Positions 7,685 to 15,941 of a DNA stretch of 64,000 bases are shown piece after piece. Origin of the DNA: Treponema sp. (GTDB taxonomy: Bacteria > Spirochaetota > Spirochaetia > Treponematales > Treponemataceae); contig JAGCVK010000081.1 of the NCBI GenBank assembly GCA_017962415.1, positions 1 through 64,000 on the forward strand, in the 5' to 3' direction. A program made the translations under genes and the position numbers. Below the pieces are notes generated by a model. It was given only the letters and a program-made list of their open reading frames with translations, was not told where the DNA came from and did no database searches. Positions within the stretch are counted from its first letter, which is position 1, and each line of letters opens with the position of its first letter.

Positions 7685-8665
7685 ATGGCAAAAAATATAC
7701 ACGAATCATTAACAGAACTCGTTGGAAATACACCTTTAGTTCGTCTTCACGGATATGAAAAAAAATTGGGACTTAAAGCTCATCTGCTCGCGAAGGTTGA
7801 GTATTTTAATCCGATTGGAAGCATAAAAGACCGAATTGTTCTGCGCATTATTGAAGATGCAGAAAAAGCCGGAAAAATCAAGCCTGGTAAAACAACGCTT
7901 ATTGAATACACAAGCGGAAACACAGGAATTGCCGTAAGCGCAATTGGAGCGATGAAAGGCTATGATGTTACGATTTTTCTTCAGGACGGAACAAGCCAGG
8001 AACGCTTTGACATTATGAAGGCTTTTGGCGCAAATGTTACCCGCATAAGTAATGTTCCAGAGATTCAAGAAGCTCTAAAGACAACAAACGGCGACTTTGT
8101 AGCAGCAACAAATATCTTAAAACAGCATATTCGCGACAGACAGGCAGCTGGCGAAGATATTTACTTTGTAGATCAAATGCTCAATCCAAAAAATCCGCTT
8201 GCACACCACGACACAACAGGTGTTGAAATTTGGGAACAAACCGGCGGTGACTTGGCCGCTGTTGTAAGCGCGGTTGGAACTGGCGGAACTATTCGAGGAA
8301 TCAGCGATTACATTAAAGCTCAGAACAACGCTGTAAAAGTTGTTGCTGTTGAGCCTGCGCTTGATGCAACTGCGCTAACTGGCATTCACAATTTTACCGA
8401 AGTGCCAGAAGAACGCGTGCCAGTTTCTGTAAAAGGAAAACTTGGTATTTATGATGAAGTTTTGATTGCAAAAGTTGCGCCGTCTTTTGAAGCAGCGCGC
8501 ACAGTTGCAAAGTCAGACGGAGTTCTTGTAGGAAACTCAAGCGGAGCCGCGCTTTGGGGAGCAACAGAACTTGCAAAGCGCCCTGAATATGAAGGAAAGA
8601 ACATTGTTGTTGTATTCCCGGATACCGGCTTGCGCTATTTGTCTACCGATTTATTCAAAGAGTAA
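7685..8665 (+). CDS. cysK: cysteine synthase family (O-acetylserine sulfhydrylase-like)
   Basis: PLP enzyme that joins O-acetylserine (or a related acceptor) with sulfide or a thiol to form cysteine. It has 326 residues, the normal size. The PLP lysine is Lys48 in FNPIGSIKDRI. The substrate loop TSGNTGIA, the phosphate loop SAVGTGGT and GNSSGAAL near the C-terminus are all present. ATG 7685 follows AAGGAG; the reading frame is open further upstream, but that stretch is the GC-rich repeat. It is the third gene of the nifK-like/nifD-like run, which suggests it captures sulfur released by the nitrogenase-like enzyme. Cystathionine beta-synthase activity cannot be excluded. Confidence 0.88.
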   Translation: MAKNIHESLTELVGNTPLVRLHGYEKKLGLKAHLLAKVEYFNPIGSIKDRIVLRIIEDAEKAGKIKPGKTTLIEYTSGNTGIAVSAIGAMKGYDVTIFLQDGTSQERFDIMKAFGANVTRISNVPEIQEALKTTNGDFVAATNILKQHIRDRQAAGEDIYFVDQMLNPKNPLAHHDTTGVEIWEQTGGDLAAVVSAVGTGGTIRGISDYIKAQNNAVKVVAVEPALDATALTGIHNFTEVPEERVPVSVKGKLGIYDEVLIAKVAPSFEAARTVAKSDGVLVGNSSGAALWGATELAKRPEYEGKNIVVVFPDTGLRYLSTDLFKE

Positions 8666-8698
8666 GTTTGGAGCATTGCGTTTTAGAGTTACGAAAGC

Positions 8699-8742
8699 AA
8701 AGCCCGCGTAAAAAGCGTAGCGAAAAACGTAGCGCGGGCTTT
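8699..8742 (+). terminator. terminator after cysK
   Basis: A 10-bp perfect stem AAAGCCCGCG/CGCGGGCTTT, with a further inner stem, is followed by a pyrimidine-rich CCCTTCTTTT tract. It probably ends the nifK-like/nifD-like/cysK transcript. Confidence 0.7.
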
Positions 8743-8761
8743 CCCTTCTTTTATTATATAA

Positions 8762-9682
8762 ATGACAATAAATCAAATAAAATACGTTCTTGGAGTTGCA
8801 GATTGCGGCTCTTTGAACAAAGCATCGGAAAAACTTTATATTTCGCAACCGTCGCTTACCAGCGCTGTGCACGAACTGGAATATGAAATTGGATTTCAGA
8901 TTTTTTCCAGAAGCGCGCGCGGCGTAACTGTAACTGAACTCGGAAAGCCATTTATAGAAGACGCGCGCGCTTTATACGAAAATTATGAATCTTTTGTAAA
9001 AAAATACACCGGAAAAGAGAAAAAAACTTTTGGAGTTTCTACACTATATTACGCTTTTGCGCGAACGGCTTTTGTAGAACTGGTAAAACGCTTTTCTCCA
9101 GACGGTTATGATTTTTCGTTTCGCGAAATGAAAGGCAAACAAATTATTGATGATGTTGCAGACGGCCGCAGCGAACTTGGAATTATGTATTTGAGCGACG
9201 GAAACCGAACGGAAACTCAAAAACTTCTTGAAGCACGCCAGTTGATTTTTCATCATCTTACGGAATGCAACGCTTTTGTTTATCTTTATAAAAATCATCC
9301 GCTTGCAGAAAAATCTTGTATTTCGCTGGACGAGCTTTCTGATTTTCAATTTGTAACTTATGATAAAAGTGAACTTGCCGCTTTTTTTTCAAAAGAAGTT
9401 TTGGAACGCAGAGAACTCACGCAGGCAATTACGGTTGCAGACCGCTCAACTGTTTTGAGCCTTTTAAAATCGCTAAACGGATACACGTTTCTTTCTGGCA
9501 TAATTGGCGAAGAAAACGACGGCGAATATATTCCAATTCCGCTTAAAAATATTGATGAAGATTTTACGCGCACTTTTGAACTTGGCTACATCACAAAAAA
9601 AGCTGTTCATATGAATAATATTGCGCTTACTTATATAGATAATATTCGCCGCATTCTGCACATTGCAGGTTTTACCTGCTAA
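8762..9682 (+). CDS. LysR-family transcriptional regulator
   Basis: 306-residue LysR-type regulator. The N-terminal winged helix-turn-helix (about residues 1-60) includes GSLNKASEKLYISQPSLTSA and the family hallmark LEYEIGFQIFSRSARGVTVT. The remaining part is a periplasmic-binding-protein-like effector domain. It sits directly after cysK, separated by a terminator, and has no clear ribosome-binding site at ATG 8762. LysR regulators commonly sense O-acetylserine or other sulfur metabolites, and a LysR protein (SalR) controls the methylthio-alkane reductase genes in Rhodospirillum rubrum. A sulfur role here is inference from position. No T-N11-A type operator was assigned. Confidence 0.85.
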   Translation: MTINQIKYVLGVADCGSLNKASEKLYISQPSLTSAVHELEYEIGFQIFSRSARGVTVTELGKPFIEDARALYENYESFVKKYTGKEKKTFGVSTLYYAFARTAFVELVKRFSPDGYDFSFREMKGKQIIDDVADGRSELGIMYLSDGNRTETQKLLEARQLIFHHLTECNAFVYLYKNHPLAEKSCISLDELSDFQFVTYDKSELAAFFSKEVLERRELTQAITVADRSTVLSLLKSLNGYTFLSGIIGEENDGEYIPIPLKNIDEDFTRTFELGYITKKAVHMNNIALTYIDNIRRILHIAGFTC

Positions 9683-9709
9683 GCTGCGCGTTGCCCTTCA
9701 ATTTTAGCA

Positions 9710-10483
9710 TTACTCTTTGAACAAATCCGTCATATGAAATTGAGTCAAATCCTTTATAACTTCGGCGGCAATTATCATTCCGGCAGTTGACGGAACAAAA
9801 GCATTGCTGCCTGGCGTTTGCTTTTTTGGAGAGCCTTTTCTGTCTGCGCCCGAAGTATCTTCAAACTCTAAAATCTCGTCATCAATTTTGGGAACAATTG
9901 CCGTTTCTGTAGAAAATACGACTTTAAGGCGCTTAATGCGGCGTTTTTTTAATTCGTTTCGCATAACGCGGGCAAGCGGGCAAACCGAAGTTCGTGTAAT
10001 ATCTGCAACTTTGAGTTTTGTCGGGTCAACTTTGTTTCCCGCGCCCATACAGCTGATTACAGGCTTTTTTAGAGCTTTTGCGCGGCTTATAATTTCAAGT
10101 TTTCCAGTTACAGTATCTATGCAGTCAACAATATAATCATACTGCGAAAAATCAAACTGAGCGGCAGTTTCCGGCATATAAAAAGTTTTCCATTTTGTAA
10201 CTTTACATTGCGGATTTATATCGTGAATTCGTTCTTCTGCAACATCAACTTTATATTTTCCAATTGTAGAATAAAGCGCATAAAGCTGGCGATTCAAATT
10301 TGAAAGGCAGATTTTGTCATCATCAACAATATCAATTGCTCCAATTCCCGAGCGCACAAGTGCTTCTACAACATAACTTCCAACGCCGCCAATTCCAAAA
10401 ACAATTACTCGGGCGTTGTAGAGTTTTTCCATATTTTCTTTTCCAAAAGTTAATCTTGTTCTTGCAAACTGATTTATATTCAT
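9710..10483 (-). CDS. tcdA: ThiF/E1-like protein, tRNA t6A dehydratase (TcdA) type
   Basis: Member of the ThiF/UBA superfamily. TcdA (CsdL) dehydrates N6-threonylcarbamoyladenosine in tRNA to its cyclic form using ATP. The nucleotide-binding loop GIGGVGSYVVEAL is at about residues 30-42, followed by DDDKICLSNLNRQ and a conserved CMGAGNKVDPT. The 257-residue length matches the TcdA group rather than longer ThiF-rhodanese fusions. The gene is convergent with the LysR gene and divergent from the radical SAM gene. A sulfur-carrier adenylating role cannot be ruled out by family alone, but no ThiS/MoaD-like gene is near. Confidence 0.8.
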   Translation of the reverse strand: MNINQFARTRLTFGKENMEKLYNARVIVFGIGGVGSYVVEALVRSGIGAIDIVDDDKICLSNLNRQLYALYSTIGKYKVDVAEERIHDINPQCKVTKWKTFYMPETAAQFDFSQYDYIVDCIDTVTGKLEIISRAKALKKPVISCMGAGNKVDPTKLKVADITRTSVCPLARVMRNELKKRRIKRLKVVFSTETAIVPKIDDEILEFEDTSGADRKGSPKKQTPGSNAFVPSTAGMIIAAEVIKDLTQFHMTDLFKE

Positions 10484-10581
10484 CTAAAATCCTTTTTTAT
10501 TTTCCCTATATAGCTAGTATGCAATTATAAACAGAAGTAAAGTGATTTACAAGGAAAACTAAAAATCATAAAATCAAAAAT

Positions 10582-11220
10582 ATGAAAAAGGCTATGACAA
10601 TAATTTATCCCGAATACAACGGACTTTATATTAATCTTACAAACCGCTGCCCTTGCGCGTGCACTTTTTGCATAAGACAAAAAAAAGACGGCGCCGAATT
10701 TGACAATATTGATTCTCTTTGGCTGGAACACGAACCAACCGCAGCCGAAGTAATAGACGCAATAAAAAAAGAAGCTCAAACACCAAGATTTGCAACTTAC
10801 AAAGAATTTGTTTTTTGCGGTTATGGCGAACCAACAGAAGCGCTGGACGTTCTGCTAGAAGTTGCAACCTTTCTAAAAGCAAATTACAAACTTCCAGTTA
10901 GAATAAACACAAACGGACTTGGCGATCTTATAAATCAAAAATCAATAGTTCCACTTTTGGCCGGCAAAATTGACGCGCTTTCAATAAGCCTTAATTCCAG
11001 CAATCCAGAAATTTACGAAAAAACAGTACGCCCAAAGTTTGGAAAAGCAGCATTTCCGGCAATGCTGAACTTTGCAGAACAAGCCGCAAAAGTAATTCCA
11101 AAAGTAGTTCTTTCTACAGTTGAAACAACAATCACAAAACAAGACGAACAGGAATGCGCACGCCTTTGCAAAAAAATCGGCGTAACACACAGAATCAGAA
11201 AATTCATAGAAATAAACTAA
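10582..11220 (+). CDS. small radical SAM protein (TatD-linked type)
   Basis: Radical SAM enzyme of 212 residues with the CX3CX2C cluster motif in NRCPCACTFCIR (about residues 22-33) and a glycine-rich FCGYGEPTEA segment for SAM binding. Size and the overall pattern (GLYINLTNRC at the start, short C-terminus) fit the small TatD-linked radical SAM family, but no tatD gene is next to it here. The substrate is unknown. Start 10582 has no strong ribosome-binding site; an in-frame ATG at 10594 is an alternative. It lies inside the sulfur/nitrogenase-like region but has no dyad operator of its own. Confidence 0.75.
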   Translation: MKKAMTIIYPEYNGLYINLTNRCPCACTFCIRQKKDGAEFDNIDSLWLEHEPTAAEVIDAIKKEAQTPRFATYKEFVFCGYGEPTEALDVLLEVATFLKANYKLPVRINTNGLGDLINQKSIVPLLAGKIDALSISLNSSNPEIYEKTVRPKFGKAAFPAMLNFAEQAAKVIPKVVLSTVETTITKQDEQECARLCKKIGVTHRIRKFIEIN

Positions 11221-11273
11221 CAACGATTTTTCAACCCAAAATGATAAATTAACAAAATGCCGCGCACAAAAAA

Positions 11274-11302
11274 CTGTTTGCAACAAACGCCCTTGCAAAC
11301 AG
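11274..11302. repeat. hairpin downstream of the radical SAM gene
   Basis: Perfect 8-bp arms CTGTTTGC/GCAAACAG flank a 13-nt loop. There is no clear T-run, so terminator function is uncertain. Confidence 0.35.
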
Positions 11303-11416
11303 CCGCTTTCAAATTCAAAAAAAGTTTTCAAAAACAATTTTCAAAACACTTATAGCAAAATTCTATAACAACAATAGAAAAGATGTATTATTCAAACATT
11401 CGAAAATCCATTATAA

Positions 11417-11433
11417 CATACTAAGTTAGTAGG
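11417..11433. promoter_or_regulatory. 17-bp dyad operator, copy E
   Basis: CATACTAAGTTAGTAGG is the most symmetric inner copy of the dyad (CTAA-G-TTAG). It begins at the last base of a TATAAC -10 box (11412-11417) and lies about 20 bp before the importer operon start. It ties the importer to the same regulator as patB, the nifK-like operon and nifB-like. Confidence 0.7.
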
Positions 11434-11454
11434 TTATTCAAAAAGGAGATGCGA

Positions 11455-12513
11455 ATGCCAAAAATCACTTTGTCAAAAACTTCAGAAAAGTCAAAAACCA
11501 CAAAAGCTGCCAAAGCTGCAAAAAGTTCAAAATCTTCAAAAACATCAAAAACCGCAGCTTCTGTAAAAAGCATAATAAAAAGGCTCTTTCCAGCGCTCGG
11601 AGTTTTACTTGCCCTTTTTGTGCAGATTGCCTTGCCAAATGATACACAACACCCGGCAGCAAAACAAAATTATTACGAACATTTTCTGTTTATACTTTTT
11701 GGAGCAGCCCTTTTATTTTTTGTACTTTCAATTTTTATAAAAAAACTTCGCGAGCCACTTAATCAAAAAGGCCCGTTTTTACTTGGCGCTTCGGGTATTT
11801 TAATAGCAATAAATCTTGCAACAGCAAAGTTTGCGCTGCTTCCAGTAATCTTTTTCCCAAGTTACGACAATATTCTTGCAGTTTTTGCAGAACAAACCGC
11901 ACTCCTGCTAAAATGCGTCTGGTATTCGTTCCGACTTTTGATTTTAGGCGTTTTTTGGGGCGTTATTACAGGTTTTATTACCGGTATTTTTCTAGGCTTT
12001 TCAAAAAAAGTTTATTATTGGATAAATCCGTACATCAAATTAATTGGCCCAATACCAGCAACAGCCTGGATTCCGCTTGTATTAACAACCTTTTCAACAC
12101 CCTTTGGAGCAAGCGTTTTTATAATCGCGTTGGCCGTTTGGTTTCCCGTTCAGCTGATGACAAGTTCAGGCATACAAAACACAAGCCGCGTTTATTTTGA
12201 AGTTGGCCGCACTTTAGGAGCCGGCACGTTTTTTCAGATTTTCAAAATTGCAGTTCCGGCAGCGCTTCCAAATATATTTCAGGGCATTTTCAACGGAATA
12301 TGTGCAGCTTTTATTGCACTTATGACCGCCGAAATGTTTGGCGCAAAATACGGAATCGGCTGGTACATCAGTTATCAAAAAGCAATGATGATGTATTCAG
12401 GCGTTTACGCGGGCCTTATTCTAATTGCCGTGTTCTGTACCTTGATTATCACTTCGCTGTTCAAAGTTCGTAAACGAATGCTTGGCTGGCAAAAAGGGTT
12501 AATCAAATGGTAG
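11455..12513 (+). CDS. SsuC/TauC-type ABC importer permease
   Basis: Inner-membrane permease of a nitrate/sulfonate/taurine-type ABC importer. Residues 1-35 are a Lys/Ser/Ala-rich basic tail, which is unusual. About six to seven hydrophobic segments follow. The coupling-loop region EVGRTLGAGTFFQIFKIAVP carries the EAA-type signature. Start: AAGGAG runs straight into ATG 11449 but is 6 nt from ATG 11455, so 11455 is chosen. It is the first gene after dyad copy E; the ATPase and binding lipoprotein follow. The substrate may be an organosulfur compound by context; the family alone also fits nitrate, bicarbonate or thiamine-precursor uptake. Confidence 0.82.
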   Translation: MPKITLSKTSEKSKTTKAAKAAKSSKSSKTSKTAASVKSIIKRLFPALGVLLALFVQIALPNDTQHPAAKQNYYEHFLFILFGAALLFFVLSIFIKKLREPLNQKGPFLLGASGILIAINLATAKFALLPVIFFPSYDNILAVFAEQTALLLKCVWYSFRLLILGVFWGVITGFITGIFLGFSKKVYYWINPYIKLIGPIPATAWIPLVLTTFSTPFGASVFIIALAVWFPVQLMTSSGIQNTSRVYFEVGRTLGAGTFFQIFKIAVPAALPNIFQGIFNGICAAFIALMTAEMFGAKYGIGWYISYQKAMMMYSGVYAGLILIAVFCTLIITSLFKVRKRMLGWQKGLIKW

Positions 12514-12522
12514 AAAAATAAA

Positions 12523-12622
12523 TTGGAGCTTACCCGCCGCGCTTCGCGCGGCGGGTCGGGCTTTGCGCACTTCCGCTAACGCTCCATACCGCTTACGCGG
12601 TACGCCTGCGGCGGTGCTCCAA
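12523..12622 (+). repeat. 100-nt multi-hairpin element between permease and ATPase genes
   Basis: The element is closed by TTGGAGC (12523-12529) and GCTCCAA (12616-12622). It encloses a strong hairpin CCCGCCGCGC-TTC-GCGCGGCGGG and a second hairpin TACCGC/GCGGTA. As RNA it would form a branched junction inside the operon. It may be a repeat-family member or a structured mRNA element that sets relative expression of the permease and ATPase. Confidence 0.55.
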
Positions 12623-12655
12623 TCCCTAAGCCGTAAAAGCTCGCAAGGAGGAAAA

Positions 12656-13435
12656 ATGTCTGGAGAAATTAAATTATCAAACATAACAAAAATCTTTAAT
12701 AAGGGAGAATCAAAAGAGGTTACCGCTCTCAACGGAGTAGACTTTACAATTCCGGCCGGCAGTTTTATTTCTCTTATTGGCCCATCTGGTTGCGGAAAAA
12801 CTACCCTACTCCGCTGCATTGCCGGCCTTGAAACACCAACCAGCGGCGCTGTTTTAGTAGACGGCTCAAAAATCACAAAACCCGGCAGCGATCGCGGTTT
12901 TGCCTTTCAGCAGGCAAATCTTTTTCCGTGGCTTACAATCCGCGACAATATAGCCTTTGGGCTTCGCGCGCGCCACATTTACAAAGAACGCAAAGCCGAT
13001 GTAGACAAGTTCATAAAACTGGTTGGTCTTCAGGGCTTTGAAAAAGCATTTCCGCATCAGCTTTCTGGCGGAATGAACCAGCGTGCAAGCCTTGCGCGCG
13101 CTCTTGTTGGCAAACCAAAAATTCTTCTTTTGGACGAGCCGCTTGGAGCGCTCGATGCTTTTACCCGAATGACAATGCAAGACGAAATTCTTCGTCTTTG
13201 GAAAGAAAATAATACAACAATGGTAATGGTAACTCATGACGTAGACGAAGCTGTTTACCTCAGCGATTACGTTGTTGTAATGTCGCCGCGTCCTGCAAAG
13301 GTCGAAAAAATCATTCCTATTGAAATCAGTCACCCGCGCGCTCGCGGCCAGGACATCTTCCTAAAATACCGCACCCAGATTCTCGAGATTCTCGATTACG
13401 CTGGTAAAGTTCAGGAAGTTGAATACGCAATTTAA
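12656..13435 (+). CDS. SsuB/TauB-type ABC importer ATPase
   Basis: Cytoplasmic ATPase that powers the importer. The 259-residue protein has Walker A GPSGCGKTT (about residues 43-51), a Q-loop FQQANLFPW, the signature LSGGMNQRASLARAL, Walker B ILLLDEPLGALD and the switch histidine in MVMVTHDVDEA. These are typical of the nitrate/sulfonate/taurine group. ATG 12656 follows CAAGGAGGAAAA, a strong ribosome-binding site. The frame is open upstream, but that part is the GC-rich hairpin element. It lies between the permease and the binding lipoprotein. Confidence 0.88.
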   Translation: MSGEIKLSNITKIFNKGESKEVTALNGVDFTIPAGSFISLIGPSGCGKTTLLRCIAGLETPTSGAVLVDGSKITKPGSDRGFAFQQANLFPWLTIRDNIAFGLRARHIYKERKADVDKFIKLVGLQGFEKAFPHQLSGGMNQRASLARALVGKPKILLLDEPLGALDAFTRMTMQDEILRLWKENNTTMVMVTHDVDEAVYLSDYVVVMSPRPAKVEKIIPIEISHPRARGQDIFLKYRTQILEILDYAGKVQEVEYAI

Positions 13436-13454
13436 TTTTTTGGAGGATAGATTT

Positions 13455-14528
13455 ATGAAATCTAAAATCATCATACTTACCGCAGGAATGATTCTTGCAG
13501 CAGCACTTACTTCTTGCAGTAAAAAAACGGAAGGCGCAACAAACGGTAAACAGGCACCAAAAGTTGTTCGCATTAATTTTCAAACTGGCAGTTTATGCGG
13601 TGCGCCTGTTCACGTTGCCTGGAAAATGGGCTTTTTTGATGAAGAGCTTGAAAAAATCGGACAAAAAGCCGAGTACGTTCAGGTTGTAGAAGGTGGTGCA
13701 ACTTTAGGCGAAATGATTGCTTCTGGCAAAGTTGACGCTGGCTACGGTCTTTATGCAACTCAGCTTCAGGCAATGGAAAACGGTCTTCCGATTTCGTTTA
13801 CTTCGGGAATCCACATTGGCTGTACAAAATATTATGTTCGTGCCGACAGCGACATTTATTCAGCTGCAGATTTGCGCGGAAAAAAAATTGGCGTTCCAGG
13901 CCTTGCAGACAGTTCTGTTATGAATCTAAAACGCAAACTTATGGACGAAGGAATTGGTGTTACTGCAGAAAACAACGAAGTTGAATTTTTAGCTTACGCT
14001 TCGAGCGACCTTGCAATTGCCTTAAACAACGGCGCAGTTGATGTAATTGGAGCACACGACCCAATCGCAACAAAAGGCGAACTGGCTTACAACTTTAGAA
14101 AGATTCTCGATACAGGAATTGATGAAAAGTTCGTAAAAGAATATTGCTGCCAGCAGTTTGTAACACACAAGCTTTTGCGTGAAAACCCAGAAGGAGCCGC
14201 AGCTGTTACACGAGCCTTGCAAAAAGCCTCTGCCTTTGTAGAAGCCGAACCAAGAATTGTTGCCCAGCTTCAAATTGAAAACGATCTGGTAGCCGGCGAA
14301 CTTGATTTTAATGCTGCTTTGCTTGATGAATTAAACTACAGACCAAGCCGCTCTCTTGGCAAAAAAACTTTTGATTCGGCAGCGCGCCAGCTTCAAACAG
14401 CAGGAATTCTAAAATCTTCTACAGATATAGAAAAGTTTATTGAACAAGGTTATATCGAATTGCCTGGTGTTCCAGACGGCTATATCTACGACAAAGAAAC
14501 AAAAACTTATACAGAAATAAACGGCTAA
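13455..14528 (+). CDS. SsuA/NMT1-type substrate-binding lipoprotein
   Basis: Extracytoplasmic binding protein of the importer, 357 residues. A lipoprotein signal peptide ends in LTSC (Cys about 20), so the protein is membrane-anchored outside the cytoplasmic membrane. The mature part shows the family segments GAPVHVAWKMGFFDEEL, the VDAGYGLYATQLQAMENGLP stretch and DLRGKKIGVPG typical of SsuA/TauA/NMT1 proteins. The C-terminal 50 residues contain an SLGKKTFDSAARQLQTAGIL segment seen in sulfonate/nitrate-type binders. The start follows TGGAGGATAG. The ligand is unknown; an organosulfur compound is inferred from the shared operator. Confidence 0.85.
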   Translation: MKSKIIILTAGMILAAALTSCSKKTEGATNGKQAPKVVRINFQTGSLCGAPVHVAWKMGFFDEELEKIGQKAEYVQVVEGGATLGEMIASGKVDAGYGLYATQLQAMENGLPISFTSGIHIGCTKYYVRADSDIYSAADLRGKKIGVPGLADSSVMNLKRKLMDEGIGVTAENNEVEFLAYASSDLAIALNNGAVDVIGAHDPIATKGELAYNFRKILDTGIDEKFVKEYCCQQFVTHKLLRENPEGAAAVTRALQKASAFVEAEPRIVAQLQIENDLVAGELDFNAALLDELNYRPSRSLGKKTFDSAARQLQTAGILKSSTDIEKFIEQGYIELPGVPDGYIYDKETKTYTEING

Positions 14529-14547
14529 AAGCCGAATGGAGCTTCAA

Positions 14548-14751
14548 ATGAAAAACATAAACATCATTCTTTCAAGTATTACAGCATTGCTCGGACTTTT
14601 GGTTGGCATTGCACCTTACACTTTTGCAAAAGTTTGCAAAATGGCAACAATGCATTGTCATAAAGTTACCGCGCCAACAGTTTTGGTTTTTGGAATTGTA
14701 ATTTTTGTTATTTCTGTAATTCAGACAATTATTTTATGGAAAAAGCGATAA
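14548..14751 (+). CDS. small DUF4418-type membrane protein
   Basis: 67-residue protein with two hydrophobic helices (about residues 4-24 and 44-62) separated by a Cys/His-containing loop (KVCKMATMHCHKVTA). It resembles DUF4418 proteins, which are often found next to FtsX-type permeases. GGAG precedes ATG 14548 by 6 nt; ATG 14536 would sit on top of this ribosome-binding site. It overlaps the start of the FtsX-type gene by 16 nt, suggesting coupled translation. The Cys-X6-Cys-X-His set could bind a metal, which is inference. Confidence 0.7.
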   Translation: MKNINIILSSITALLGLLVGIAPYTFAKVCKMATMHCHKVTAPTVLVFGIVIFVISVIQTIILWKKR

Positions 14752-15941
14752 CTGTAAAAACCCTTGCGTTTGCTAACATCAAAAAAAAGCCGTACCGCAC
14801 GGCAGCTCTCACAATTCTGGTAGCTTTAGCTGCCGGAGCGCTGTTTGGTACGCTTTTTTTAGCGGCAAGTATAAAAGGCGGGCTTGGCGGAATTAAAACG
14901 AGAATTGGCGCAGACTTAATGATTGTTCCACAAGGTTATGAATCTCAAGCAGAAAGCGTTTTACTTTCCGGCGAGCCTAATTATTTTTATATGTCCAAAG
15001 AGATTGAAAAGAAAGTGCAAAAAATTAAAGGCGTTGGCGCTGTTACAAGTCAGTTTTATCTTACAAGCCTTAGCGAAAGCTGCTGCGACTTTCCAATTCA
15101 AATAATTGGCTTTGAGCCTTCAACTGATTTTATTGTAAAATCCTGGTCGAAAAAAATCGTAAAAGCATATGATTCGCAAAACCAAAAAGAAATCATTTTT
15201 AGCGGAAGTAATATTTCAAATGAAAAGAACTCTATAAAATTTTTTGGAACAACGCATAACGTTACAGCGTGCCTTGCAAAAAGCGGAACTGGAATGGACA
15301 ACGTTGTTTATGTAGATTTAGCTACTTTGCAAAAAATGTTTGAAGATGCAGTTTCAAAAGGTTTTGGTTTTATTTCTGACGGAGATACAAAATCAAAAAC
15401 AAGCGTAATTTTTGTAAAACTCCAAGAAGGCGCAAAACCAGACAGCACAGCCGCCAGAATCAAAGGAGCAATTCCTGGCGTTCAAGTAATTCAAAGCGGC
15501 AAGTTTATTTCCGGCATTCTAAAAAGCGTTTCGTCTTTTTTAATTTTTTTATATGCAGTAAGTATAATTGTGATTTTGATTACGGTGCTCACACTTTCGG
15601 TTGTATTTGCACTTACAATAAACGAACGCCTGCGCGAATTTTCGATTTTGCGCGTGCTCGGCGCCGATTTTAAAAAGCTCAGAGCCATTGTTTTTTTTGA
15701 AGCAGCGTTTCTTGGAAGTTTGGGAGCCTTTTCAGGAATTGCACTTAGCGCGCTTATTTTGCTACCGTTCAATTTTGTAATTTCGCAAAAAATCAGCATG
15801 CCTTTTATAATGCCAGGCGCAGTCCACATAATTTTTTTTGCAATTATTACCTTTGTGATTTTAGTTGCAGCGTGTCTTTTTTCTGCAATTTTTGGAGCGG
15901 TAAAAGTTTCAAAGCACGAAGTTTATGAGGGAATTAAATGA
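14736..15941 (+). CDS. FtsX/MacB-type ABC permease
   Basis: 401-residue membrane protein with one N-terminal transmembrane helix (about 22-44), a large extracytoplasmic domain and three C-terminal helices, the FtsX/MacB_PCD layout. ERLREFSILRVLGAD is the hallmark coupling segment before the third helix. These permeases usually act in lipoprotein release, export or mechanotransmission rather than import. It overlaps the DUF4418 gene before it and the ATPase gene after it (ATGA, 4 nt). There is no obvious ribosome-binding site, which fits translational coupling. Confidence 0.85.
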   Translation: MEKAITVKTLAFANIKKKPYRTAALTILVALAAGALFGTLFLAASIKGGLGGIKTRIGADLMIVPQGYESQAESVLLSGEPNYFYMSKEIEKKVQKIKGVGAVTSQFYLTSLSESCCDFPIQIIGFEPSTDFIVKSWSKKIVKAYDSQNQKEIIFSGSNISNEKNSIKFFGTTHNVTACLAKSGTGMDNVVYVDLATLQKMFEDAVSKGFGFISDGDTKSKTSVIFVKLQEGAKPDSTAARIKGAIPGVQVIQSGKFISGILKSVSSFLIFLYAVSIIVILITVLTLSVVFALTINERLREFSILRVLGADFKKLRAIVFFEAAFLGSLGAFSGIALSALILLPFNFVISQKISMPFIMPGAVHIIFFAIITFVILVAACLFSAIFGAVKVSKHEVYEGIK

